64,000 nt of DNA, from assembly GCA_965208975.1 (NCBI GenBank), contig CBDBQH010000003.1, positions 1,550,001 to 1,614,000 of the forward strand, read 5' to 3'. Each line of letters begins with the position of its first letter. The stretch's first letter is position 1. The position numbers and the translations under genes are program-made. This DNA is from G963663315 sp965208975 (lineage in GTDB: Bacteria; Pseudomonadota; Gammaproteobacteria; Arenicellales; Poriferihabitantaceae). Of this stretch, positions 1 to 8,205 are shown one piece after another. Under the pieces are notes generated by a model, which had not been told where the DNA came from, did not search any database, and saw only the letters and a list, made by a program, of their open reading frames with translations.

Positions 1-998
1 CGTGTGAAACCACCTGTCCATCGGGTGTCGAATACGGCAAATTGCTGGAGGTGGGGCGGTCGGTTTTCGAGCGGCGGGCTCCTCGCTCCCGATTGCAAAG
101 ATTGGTGCGGGAATGGCTGGCCGCAATACTCCTCAGTCCGCGGTTGTTTTCGTTTTTACTGGCGGCTGGGCGTCTGGTCAGGCCGGTTTTGCCGGCGGCG
201 CTCAAAAGCCGGGTGCCTGAACCTCCGGCTGAACCTCTGGGCACGGACCGGATCCGGACTGTGCCAAAGCCGATACATTCAAGGCAGATGGTGGTTCTGG
301 GCGGCTGCGTACAAGAGTCCTTCTCACCCGAGACCAATGCCGCTGCCGCAACGGTGCTGGCCCGGTCGGGAATTTCATTGATCGAGGCCCGCGCCGCCGG
401 GTGTTGCGGTTCTCTGGATTTGCATACTACCGATGAGCACAAGGCCAGACAACGCGCGCGCCGCCTGATTGATGCCTGGTGGCCTTTCCTTGCCCAGGGG
501 GTCGAGGGTTTCATCGTGACGGCCAGTGGTTGCGCCGTCACCATCAAGGAGTATGACCATCTGTTCCGTGAAGATCGGGAATACCATGAAAAGGCCCGGC
601 TTGTATCCGCAAAAACCTTTGATCTTTCGGAGGTTATTGACCGGGAGTTTGTTCCGGCTTGCCGGGACCGGGCTAGCGGAGTAGCCAGACCCACGGTGGC
701 TTTTCATTCCCCCTGTACGCTTCAGCATGGTCAGCAGATCAAGGGCAAGGTAGAAGCCATTCTGGAGAGGGCAGGGTATCGGCTCTGTGAGGTTGGGGAA
801 GCCCACCTGTGCTGTGGTTCGGCAGGCGTTTATTCGCTGTTGCAGCCCGGCTTGTCGAGACAACTGCAAACCCGCAAAATCGCTGCATTGCAGGAGAATA
901 ACCCTGATATCATCTGCACCGCGAACGTCGGTTGTCAGGTTCACCTGAACAGCGTCAGTCCCGGCCCGGTCAGGCACTGGATCGAGCTGTTGGTGTAG
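1..998 (+). CDS. glcF: Glycolate oxidase iron-sulfur subunit GlcF (5' end outside window)
   Basis: GlcF is the iron-sulfur subunit of glycolate oxidase, which oxidises glycolate to glyoxylate with GlcD and GlcE. The frame is open from base 3 and begins with CETTCPSG, the end of the second ferredoxin-type cluster motif, so about 75 N-terminal residues lie upstream. Two cysteine-rich (CCG) domains are visible. The first has CVQESF, then GCCGSL and ASGC. The second has HSPCTLQHG, LCCGSAG and ANVGC. About 331 codons are seen, against roughly 407 residues for the E. coli protein. The C-terminus is intact. Malate synthase G at 58.5 kb would use the glyoxylate formed. Confidence 0.93.
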   Translation, partial: CETTCPSGVEYGKLLEVGRSVFERRAPRSRLQRLVREWLAAILLSPRLFSFLLAAGRLVRPVLPAALKSRVPEPPAEPLGTDRIRTVPKPIHSRQMVVLGGCVQESFSPETNAAAATVLARSGISLIEARAAGCCGSLDLHTTDEHKARQRARRLIDAWWPFLAQGVEGFIVTASGCAVTIKEYDHLFREDREYHEKARLVSAKTFDLSEVIDREFVPACRDRASGVARPTVAFHSPCTLQHGQQIKGKVEAILERAGYRLCEVGEAHLCCGSAGVYSLLQPGLSRQLQTRKIAALQENNPDIICTANVGCQVHLNSVSPGPVRHWIELLV

Positions 999-1078
999 TT
1001 ACTGCTGTATATTTTTGGCAGTCGGGTCAGGAATATCCGGTTTTTGGGGAAATATATCTGAAAATAGCGCCGGGACAC

Positions 1079-1107
1079 TTGTATCGCGCTTTTGTATCGC
1101 GTATCAT
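1079..1107 (+). promoter_or_regulatory. Possible sigma-70 promoter for rplM-rpsI
   Basis: TTGTAT at 1079-1084 and TATCAT at 1102-1107 are 17 bp apart and lie about 40 bp before the rplM start. The -10 box has one mismatch to consensus and the -35 box three. This is a match by eye only. Confidence 0.35.
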
Positions 1108-1145
1108 CCGCGCTCCGTTTTTTACCTGTATCCTGTTTCAAGCAA

Positions 1146-1574
1146 ATGAAAACGTTCTCAGCAAATCCTCAAACCGTACAACGCGACTGGTTCGTGGTGG
1201 ATGCCGATAACCGCGTCCTGGGAAGGCTGGCTTCTGAAATCGCGCATCGCCTGCGCGGCAAGCACAAGGCGGAATATACGCCTCATGTGGATACCGGGGA
1301 TTACATTATTGTGGTCAATGCGAAGAAGGTAGCGCTGACCGGCAACAAGACCAGCGCCAAGAAGTATTACCGCCATACCGGGTATCCGGGCGGGATCAAG
1401 GAGACTTCGTTTCGGGAAATGATCGCAACTCATCCGGTTCGCGTGATTGAAAACGCGGTCAAGGGGATGTTGCCGCGCAACAAACTGGGCCGTGCCATGT
1501 TTGCGAAACTTAAAGTGTATGAGGGCGAGCGTCATCGGCATCAGGCCCAGCAGCCGCGGGTTCTGGAAATCTGA
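1146..1574 (+). CDS. rplM: 50S ribosomal protein L13
   Basis: L13 is an early-assembly protein of the large ribosomal subunit. The ATG at 1146 gives 142 residues (MKTFSANPQTVQRDWF...), the same length as the E. coli protein. A further upstream in-frame start would add 18 residues with no family counterpart. Typical L13 stretches are visible, including VLGRLASEIAHRLRGKHK, the HTGYPGG segment and GMLPRNKLGR. It is followed after 39 bp by rpsI, the conserved L13-S9 operon. No strong Shine-Dalgarno sequence is seen before the start. Confidence 0.97.
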   Translation: MKTFSANPQTVQRDWFVVDADNRVLGRLASEIAHRLRGKHKAEYTPHVDTGDYIIVVNAKKVALTGNKTSAKKYYRHTGYPGGIKETSFREMIATHPVRVIENAVKGMLPRNKLGRAMFAKLKVYEGERHRHQAQQPRVLEI

Positions 1575-1613
1575 TGTCGGTACGGAATTCAATCAAACAG
1601 GATCACATCTGAT

Positions 1614-2012
1614 ATGGTACAGACTCAGGAAACCTGGCGAGGAACCGGGCGTCGCAAATCTTCAACAGCCCGGGTTTATCTGGAACGCGGCACGGGCAAC
1701 ATTGTGGTCAACAAGGCGCCACTGGAAGATTACTTCGGACGCGAAACTTCACGAATGATTGTTCGCCAACCTCTGGAGCTGGCGGAAATGATCGACAAGG
1801 TGGATGTCACCGTGAACGTTAGTGGCGGCGGCAACAGCGGCCAGGCTGGCGCGATCAGACACGGTATTACCCGAGCGCTGATTGCTTACGATGAAGAGCT
1901 TCGTGGTTCCCTGCGTCATGCCGGATTCGTTACCCGGGACGCGCGGGAAGTGGAGCGCAAGAAAGTGGGTCTGCACAAGGCCAGAAAGCGTCCGCAATAC
2001 TCCAAACGATAA
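1614..2012 (+). CDS. rpsI: 30S ribosomal protein S9
   Basis: S9 is a small-subunit protein whose C-terminal tail reaches the P-site tRNA. The gene encodes 132 residues. It shows GTGRRKSSTARVYL near the start, the SGGGNSGQAGAIRHGI loop and the basic tail KARKRPQYSKR that ends the family. An AGGA ribosome-binding site lies before the ATG. It is the second gene of the rplM operon. In many gammaproteobacteria petABC or sspA follows. Here the next gene is the converging drmB, only 22 bp away, which marks the left edge of an accessory island. Confidence 0.97.
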   Translation: MVQTQETWRGTGRRKSSTARVYLERGTGNIVVNKAPLEDYFGRETSRMIVRQPLELAEMIDKVDVTVNVSGGGNSGQAGAIRHGITRALIAYDEELRGSLRHAGFVTRDAREVERKKVGLHKARKRPQYSKR

Positions 2013-2034
2013 GCTCGGACTGTGCCTCCTTCTA

Positions 2035-3891
2035 TCAGTTGAAGAACGCCGCGTCGGCAACTTCCAGTACAGGGATTACCAGGGCGCGGTCCAGATATCG
2101 GTTGCCGTGTTCGCAAGAGGTCTCTGACACAAAAGAGCAGGCGTGGCAGGAAGCGGCATGCAACGAGCGGTCCTTGTCCGGTTCGTGTTCTGCACAGAGC
2201 GGGTCTGAAGAGCAGATTCTGGCGCGCCCCAGGGCTTGCGTAAGCAATCGTCCCAGATTTTCGGGTTTGCCAAGTTCCACCAGTCCGCCAAGTGTGCCGT
2301 CGGAGTCGGCGGCGGCAGTATAGATCAGAATGCCGGCCTGCGCTTCTTCTTCCTTGGTATCGGCATAGATACGTTCCCGAATACTGGCGGCGTTATAGCC
2401 GCATTCAAGAGCGAGCTCACGCATCAGCAGATGCGCGAGCGTATGTAACAGGGTGTAACGGATGCCGGGGTAGTCCTCTTCAGGGTCCAGTTTGCGCGAG
2501 TTTCGCCAGTTCCTGTGACCACAGACCAGTTTCATTTCCCTTGCCTGAACGCCGTCCCGCTGTTGCCATCGCCGAAGCGCTTCCTCATCGAAGCGGATAA
2601 AAATCCCTTCACCGTGTACCTGTCCAGACGGAACCCAGGTTGGCGCTCCCCTGCAAAGTCCGGCCATCGGTGGACGCTCGTCCGGGGCGCCCGAGTTTTC
2701 CGGCGCCTCGACACGGGTGAAGCCGAGCAGCGCATTCACTTCCCGTAACCGTTCGAGCAACAGGACACCATAAATCCGATGTTCGAATTCATTCGGCGCT
2801 ACTGCCGGTTTGCTCAAAAAATGCGGTCCGTCCCTGGGTGATTCGGGATCGGTCAGCACTTTCCATTCGGGACTCTTGATGTCTGTTCCGGTGATTGTTC
2901 CGGTGACATCCGCCTGAGACTGCCCGGCACGTACTGCGGCGATTGCGTTCTCAATCGCGGTGACGGGATGTTTGTCGATTCCGGATAGCGCCCCGGTTTT
3001 TTTCAGGGTTTTCACCACGGCGGTGACCTCGGCTCTGGAATCTGTGTCATAAAAGTAATTCCAGCCGTCTCGTACCAGCTGATGGACCGGGTTTCGGGCG
3101 AGGGGAATCGCCAGCGCGGACAGTGTGATCGGGAACCAGCTGTTGGTTGCGCCCAGCAGAACGATGCGCGCCTGCTCCCGGCAATCATCGTCGTAACGGT
3201 CGAGATGCGGGTGGCGTCCGCGACATCGTGGCAGGTATTCCCGCCCGAATTTGCCGAAAGCGCGGGACATGTTGCGCGACGTGTCGCACTGATCACATTT
3301 AACCCACAGATTATCGGTTTGCAGGGATGCGCCGCTCTCAAAGAATCGCAGTGTACCGCCGCAGGTTGACGCTCCGTTGTGCACAAAGTAACGCCACGGG
3401 AAGTCGTCGAGATGGCCGTTTCTACAGGCGGACAGGAACCGCGCCGGAACGGCGTCCGCGTCTCTGGCGGGCAGGTTGCCGCCCGACCCGGTACAGGCTC
3501 CGTGAACAAACCGGGTTTCCTCCGGCCGGAAACGGTTCTCCTTTATTTTGAACAGGCCCAAATCGAATTCGGACAACAGACCGCATTTCACACAACGTAG
3601 CCAGCGCGGAAAGGGTTTGACCGGGATGCCGATCAAATCCTCCGGGTATGGATGGGCGCTCTCACTTTGACTGGAGGGCGGCATACGCAGGCTTTCGACC
3701 TGATGGCCGAGTACATCCCGGACCGCCGACAAGAGGCGGGCCTCTTCGATTTGAATGCAGTGGTCTTTTTGCCATTGATCGGTTCCCATTGTGACCACGG
3801 ACAGGTTGGGCAGGTCAATCAGCGCTCCCGGACCGTAGCTCCAGAAAATCTGGCTTGAGCGGACTTCACCGACCGGGGCCTTGTCGTTCAT
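2035..3891 (-). CDS. drmB: DrmB-like DUF1998 protein (DISARM-type defence)
   Basis: The 618-residue protein resembles DrmB, the DUF1998 partner of the DrmA helicase in DISARM anti-phage systems. In characterised DISARM the DrmA-DrmB complex binds DNA with 5' overhangs. The N-terminus has the family opening, with VRSSQIF and YGPGALIDLPNLSV. Cysteine pairs CVKCG (about residue 97) and CDQCD suggest zinc binding. The DUF1998 hallmark HTLAHLLMREL followed by CGYNAASIRERIY lies near residue 477. The C-terminus carries CHACSFVSETSC and ends in the family style. The start codon overlaps the drmA stop by 4 bp, so the two are translationally coupled. No drmC, drmD, drmE or DISARM methyltransferase is adjacent. 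Family assignment is from remembered motifs. Confidence 0.78.
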   Translation of the reverse strand: MNDKAPVGEVRSSQIFWSYGPGALIDLPNLSVVTMGTDQWQKDHCIQIEEARLLSAVRDVLGHQVESLRMPPSSQSESAHPYPEDLIGIPVKPFPRWLRCVKCGLLSEFDLGLFKIKENRFRPEETRFVHGACTGSGGNLPARDADAVPARFLSACRNGHLDDFPWRYFVHNGASTCGGTLRFFESGASLQTDNLWVKCDQCDTSRNMSRAFGKFGREYLPRCRGRHPHLDRYDDDCREQARIVLLGATNSWFPITLSALAIPLARNPVHQLVRDGWNYFYDTDSRAEVTAVVKTLKKTGALSGIDKHPVTAIENAIAAVRAGQSQADVTGTITGTDIKSPEWKVLTDPESPRDGPHFLSKPAVAPNEFEHRIYGVLLLERLREVNALLGFTRVEAPENSGAPDERPPMAGLCRGAPTWVPSGQVHGEGIFIRFDEEALRRWQQRDGVQAREMKLVCGHRNWRNSRKLDPEEDYPGIRYTLLHTLAHLLMRELALECGYNAASIRERIYADTKEEEAQAGILIYTAAADSDGTLGGLVELGKPENLGRLLTQALGRARICSSDPLCAEHEPDKDRSLHAASCHACSFVSETSCEHGNRYLDRALVIPVLEVADAAFFN

Positions 3892-6800
3892 GAGGAGTTC
3901 CCGTCTTCTTCGTGGATTGATAGCGGCGGCGACCAGGCGGGACCTGGATTGTCAAATCTGGCTGTGTGCATGATCAGCTGTACTCCGGATTCGACTTCGC
4001 GCATGGATACCGGGACCGTGAAGTTCGTCCGCGGCTTGATGCCGGGACGATGCAGCAACGGCGCCATCATGTCCTTGCCCCTGCCCTTCTTTTGATAGGC
4101 CAGGGTACGGCCACCCCGCCCCGCTTCCGTGACCCACTCTTCGATACGTTCTCTGACTTCGGCTGCCGTGTGTTCCCGGACTGCGGACTGTCCGGTAACG
4201 AACCCTGCTCGCGTGAGCATGACCTCGATAACGTGAACAACCTCCTTCCGGTCGGCGCTGTCCATGGCGCCTGCTCCGGTATTCGGATTGAACCGGGGAA
4301 CGCCCAATCTGAGAGCGCTCAGCATGGCGCCGGTCAGGCCGCGGTCCAGAGCGCGGGGCGAGAACGGGGTTACCGACTGGGCTTCGACATGCTTGTAGAA
4401 AGTCGCGTGGTAATGCTCGAAGGTTTCGTAATGAGACAGGTCACGCGGTCGCGCCCAGGTCAGCGCCGTGCAGACCAGTCCGGGAAAGGAGCGACCGACG
4501 CGGCTGGTCGCCTGTATATATTCCGCCGTTCCTTTCGGTTGCCCGTTGACAACCATCAGGCCAAGACGGTTCACATCGACACCAACCGAAAGCATATTCG
4601 TAGCCAGGACAATATCAATCGAGCGGGGTTCGCCTTCATCCCACTGTGTGATGAACTTCCCCTCTTCGTCATTGAAATCCGCTTTGAACTTCACCTCCAG
4701 CTGGTCAAGGTGCTTGGGAATGTCCCGGTTTGAAATGCGCGAGGTCAGTTCCCGAATCTGGCGCACACTGCGCTGCGACAGGCCGGGACGATTGACCAGA
4801 CTCATATTGATGCGGAAACAGCGGGTCTGCACATCGTCTTCGGCAAGGCGTTTCATACCGCCTAGTTCGCGCAGTGAGTTGAAGTAGCCGACTGTCGTCA
4901 GATAGGGGTCAGCTATCTGGCCAAAACGGTCGAACAGCGCCTGTGCCGCGGTCAAAAATGCGGTGTACACCCGAATCAGGACCGCCGGACGCGAGCTTCC
5001 AGGGGAGCAGATTCCAATATAGCGTCGCCCTGGATTGCGGCTGATGGGTCTTTGTACGGAGAAGAAATTGTCGGCGACATCCAGTCCGCCCGGAGGAAAG
5101 ATCGAGACTTGCCGCATAAAGACATTGTGGACCTGCTCTTTCGCCTTGCGGACGGTCGCGGTTGAAGCGATGATCTTGGGCTTTACGACCTGATTGCCGA
5201 TATTCCAGGAGCACAGCTCGTCGACGGCGGTCTCGTAGAGGCCGACCATCGTGCCGAGCGGGCCGCTGATGAGATGAAACTCGTCCTGTATGATCAGGTC
5301 AGGCGGGCGGATTGATCGGATGTTTCTGGCTGCGGTCGCCGGCAGACCGCCCTGGGCGGGGTGATTGCCATTACAATCCGCTTCCGGCCAGAGCAGGCCG
5401 TGGCGTGAGCACTCCTCTGTGGCGCGCCCGAACAGGGTGCGGGTTTCGCCGCGCCAGGCCATCATGGCGAACTTGTCGACGGTGGCAATCATCATAGTCG
5501 GCGGGCGGTGGTAAATTTCTTCGTCAACGACCAGGATTGGCAGGCCAGGGTGGGCCTTGTCACTCGCCTGTTTCCTGGAGAAGGCACAGTGTCCTTGCTC
5601 GTCACCGCAATAGATTTTCGTGCGCAGGGCGGTCTTGTCAACGTCAATATCCCGTCGGTCCAGTATTTCCGCACCGCACCAGGGGCAGTTCGTCAGTTGT
5701 GCCAGCGAGCCCTGGTTTGTGCCGAACCTGCCTGAATCGCGGACACGTTTGATGATTGCATGAATATCGGCTGTTGTACCGGGCGTGACCCTGTTTCCAA
5801 CCCATAAGCCGACCGTGAAGGGTTCGGCGCCCAGCTGGTTGTTACCGGATGCGAGAGCTTCTTGCCTGGTAGTCTCCAGCGCGCAGATCAGTGTCGTCGC
5901 GCGCTGGAACTGCTGCAACGTCAACAGGCGAAGTGTATAACGCATGATCACGGTCAGGCCGCGGCTGCCGTCGTATTCCCCGGTTATGCCCTGCATTCGC
6001 CGAATCGCCATTGCGAAAGCGGCGACGCCCAGATAGGCTTCGGTTTTGCCGCCGCCGGTCGGGAACCAGAGCAGATCGGCGAACGCCTCGAGCGGACAGG
6101 TTCGGTCCGCATGTGTCGGGACGGCCAGACATGGCAGGCAGAGCAGGACGAAGGCCAGCTGAAAAGGGCGCCACGAGCGGTTGCCGGGCACATCACAGTC
6201 TTCGAGCCGGACGGTTTCCCGGCGGCGTCGCGCAAGTGAGTAAATACTGTGTATTCGCTGTTTGGCCATGACCCGGTTGGTGACCCGAAACGCTTCGAGA
6301 GGCGCTGGATCGTCCAGATTCGACAATACGGCAATACCTTGCTCGAGACGCCGCTGAATATCGCAGCAGCGTTGAAGAGCCGCGTTTGCGGGTTTTTCGA
6401 AACCAGCGGCGTCTGTTTCAATGCGGCCGCGTTGTTCTTCGATCCATGCCTTGTAGTCGGCGGCCAGAATGTTCAGAGCCTTGACCAGCTCCAGTCTGTC
6501 CATTTCCGCGAGCCGAGCCATATCGAGAAATCCGTGATCAACCATTACCCGCATCGCTGCACGGTCTTCGACATGAAAACCAGGTGTTTCGGTCACCGGG
6601 ACTTCGTGTCGGGGTATTACGGTGGTGCGTATCTCAATCGCGCGGTCGAAATTGAAAGGAGCGGTCCGGGCATGTACGGCAATGCCGTGACCCACCGCGA
6701 ATTCGACCTGCTTTCGGTAGATCATTTCCAGCGCCTCCTGCTCCGGGTCGTCCTGATTCCGGTGCACCGCCCGGCGGCAGAATACGGATTTCCGCTGTGC

Positions 6801-7904
6801 GCCGGCGGCTGCGCGAACAATCAGTTCCGGCTGGAATACCCAGGCCAGATCCTTGTTCTCGTTCGGTTCCTCCTGTGCGTTGACGAGAAACAACGTGACC
6901 ATGCGATGACCATTGACGTTATGATCACGCACGGCGCCCTGGATGCGAACTTTCGGGTTGTCGGGGTCCGCAGCCCGATGCTGGACTGGCCCCTCACGTA
7001 AATCGAGACGGATGACGCCGCCGCAGGGGACGCGCTGCCATACCCTGGCTCTGTGCCCCTGTTGTTTCTCTTTCGTGTCGGGATTCGTTTTCGTTTTATA
7101 TATTTCGACATCATAATCACGCCGATAACGCCCCCAACGCGCCTCAATTTCAATAATGTCGACCGTACCATCCACGCAAATGGTCATCCCGAAGCTGGAT
7201 GGGACGAGAGACTGGTTGCCAGCTGTCCGGATTTCGTCCGGCGCTTCGGGCTGGGTGTCAACCCGGCCAGTTGCGTTATCAAATTCCGCTCCTGGTTCGT
7301 GTCGGCCCTTGTGCACATCCGGCTCGCCAGTCTCTGCCTCATCAGTTCCTGCAATCCATGTCCCCTCCACCGCGAAGCCTGATTTCATCGGCGAAAGCCT
7401 GCCGACCAGATAGCGGTCGCGCACATTCGTGTCAATGATTTGCTCCAACGCTCCGTCGGCGGGGCCCAGCAGATCATCCATCACGGCCAGCTGCAAAAGC
7501 TCCCGAATATACGCCTGGTTCTCAATCAGCAGGGCATCGTCTACGGTCTTGCCGGTCAGCGTCTCCAGCACGGTTGTAAAAATATCCCATTGCAGACGGC
7601 TCAGGGCGCTCTCAGGCGGTGTGAGGCCAGCCGCCGCGATTGTGGCTTCGCCCCGCTCACTTGCAGACAGCAGGCGGTCAAACCAGATGGTTGTCTTGTC
7701 GCTGTCGATGCGAAGACGAAGGACCTGTCCAACGCGTGACAACTCGCCATCCGGCGTGACCACGATGATCCAGTCGTATTGCGCGATTGCGTAAAACAGA
7801 GCCGGTGAACCGTTCAGTGCGAGTGTGCAGCCGGGAAAGACCGGGTTGTTGTTCGAGGATGGATGTTCAATCGCGATCCAGGCGCTGGCGGTATTCACCA
7901 CCAA
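3888..7904 (-). CDS. drmA: DrmA-like superfamily 2 helicase (DISARM-type defence)
   Basis: A 1338-residue helicase that resembles DrmA. The N-terminal part contains the segment NVRDRYLVGRLSP near residue 165, which I associate with DrmA. The helicase core has Walker A FPTGGGKTEAYLG (about residue 613), a DEAH-box variant QDEFHLISGPLG (about 870), motif III SSTATVRKA-like STATVRKA, and motif VI QATSRVGRSFPG (about 1131). A cysteine cluster near CPWCG sits between the two helicase lobes. The first codon is TTG, with two GTG codons directly after it, so the exact start is uncertain. It is transcribed away from the relaxase gene across a 301 bp divergent region and is coupled to drmB. Confidence 0.77.
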   Translation of the reverse strand: MVVNTASAWIAIEHPSSNNNPVFPGCTLALNGSPALFYAIAQYDWIIVVTPDGELSRVGQVLRLRIDSDKTTIWFDRLLSASERGEATIAAAGLTPPESALSRLQWDIFTTVLETLTGKTVDDALLIENQAYIRELLQLAVMDDLLGPADGALEQIIDTNVRDRYLVGRLSPMKSGFAVEGTWIAGTDEAETGEPDVHKGRHEPGAEFDNATGRVDTQPEAPDEIRTAGNQSLVPSSFGMTICVDGTVDIIEIEARWGRYRRDYDVEIYKTKTNPDTKEKQQGHRARVWQRVPCGGVIRLDLREGPVQHRAADPDNPKVRIQGAVRDHNVNGHRMVTLFLVNAQEEPNENKDLAWVFQPELIVRAAAGAQRKSVFCRRAVHRNQDDPEQEALEMIYRKQVEFAVGHGIAVHARTAPFNFDRAIEIRTTVIPRHEVPVTETPGFHVEDRAAMRVMVDHGFLDMARLAEMDRLELVKALNILAADYKAWIEEQRGRIETDAAGFEKPANAALQRCCDIQRRLEQGIAVLSNLDDPAPLEAFRVTNRVMAKQRIHSIYSLARRRRETVRLEDCDVPGNRSWRPFQLAFVLLCLPCLAVPTHADRTCPLEAFADLLWFPTGGGKTEAYLGVAAFAMAIRRMQGITGEYDGSRGLTVIMRYTLRLLTLQQFQRATTLICALETTRQEALASGNNQLGAEPFTVGLWVGNRVTPGTTADIHAIIKRVRDSGRFGTNQGSLAQLTNCPWCGAEILDRRDIDVDKTALRTKIYCGDEQGHCAFSRKQASDKAHPGLPILVVDEEIYHRPPTMMIATVDKFAMMAWRGETRTLFGRATEECSRHGLLWPEADCNGNHPAQGGLPATAARNIRSIRPPDLIIQDEFHLISGPLGTMVGLYETAVDELCSWNIGNQVVKPKIIASTATVRKAKEQVHNVFMRQVSIFPPGGLDVADNFFSVQRPISRNPGRRYIGICSPGSSRPAVLIRVYTAFLTAAQALFDRFGQIADPYLTTVGYFNSLRELGGMKRLAEDDVQTRCFRINMSLVNRPGLSQRSVRQIRELTSRISNRDIPKHLDQLEVKFKADFNDEEGKFITQWDEGEPRSIDIVLATNMLSVGVDVNRLGLMVVNGQPKGTAEYIQATSRVGRSFPGLVCTALTWARPRDLSHYETFEHYHATFYKHVEAQSVTPFSPRALDRGLTGAMLSALRLGVPRFNPNTGAGAMDSADRKEVVHVIEVMLTRAGFVTGQSAVREHTAAEVRERIEEWVTEAGRGGRTLAYQKKGRGKDMMAPLLHRPGIKPRTNFTVPVSMREVESGVQLIMHTARFDNPGPAWSPPLSIHEEDGNSS

Positions 7905-8205
7905 CTATCGGTCCTGCGAATAAGGACCGGCACATCCGATCGATGTGTTACCCGGGCGCGGCTTACCCTGATTGTCCGGCTGACACTTGTTCGACATTCG
8001 AGTTTCTTGCAAACCGCTCATCTTTCGCCATTCCTGTTGGTAATATTCACTTCCGGGTAACTTGTCGTGTTCAGCAACGCCGGATGGATATATGTCATAG
8101 ATTGGAACGGACTGCAAGGTAATTATGATCATTTCGATAGCATTCAGGTGGCGCAGAATTGCGACAAATCATATTTTTACATCAAATCGCGTGTAGAATC
8201 GGCTG
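7905..8205. other. Divergent intergenic region between drmA and relaxase gene
   Basis: 301 bp without a gene, which must carry promoters for both directions. It contains a small inverted repeat at 7931-7947. An origin of transfer would be expected near a relaxase gene, but I could not identify a nic site by eye. Confidence 0.5.
7931..7947. repeat. Inverted repeat, possible operator or part of oriT
   Basis: CACATC at 7931-7936 and GATGTG at 7942-7947 form a perfect 6 bp stem with a 5-base loop. It lies 27 bp upstream of drmA and about 260 bp upstream of the relaxase gene. Confidence 0.3.

Noticed and set aside
2013..2034. tRNA or att site as the insertion point of the drmAB island
   Set aside because: No tRNA gene is present, and I see no direct repeat shared by the two island edges. 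The insertion mode is therefore unknown.
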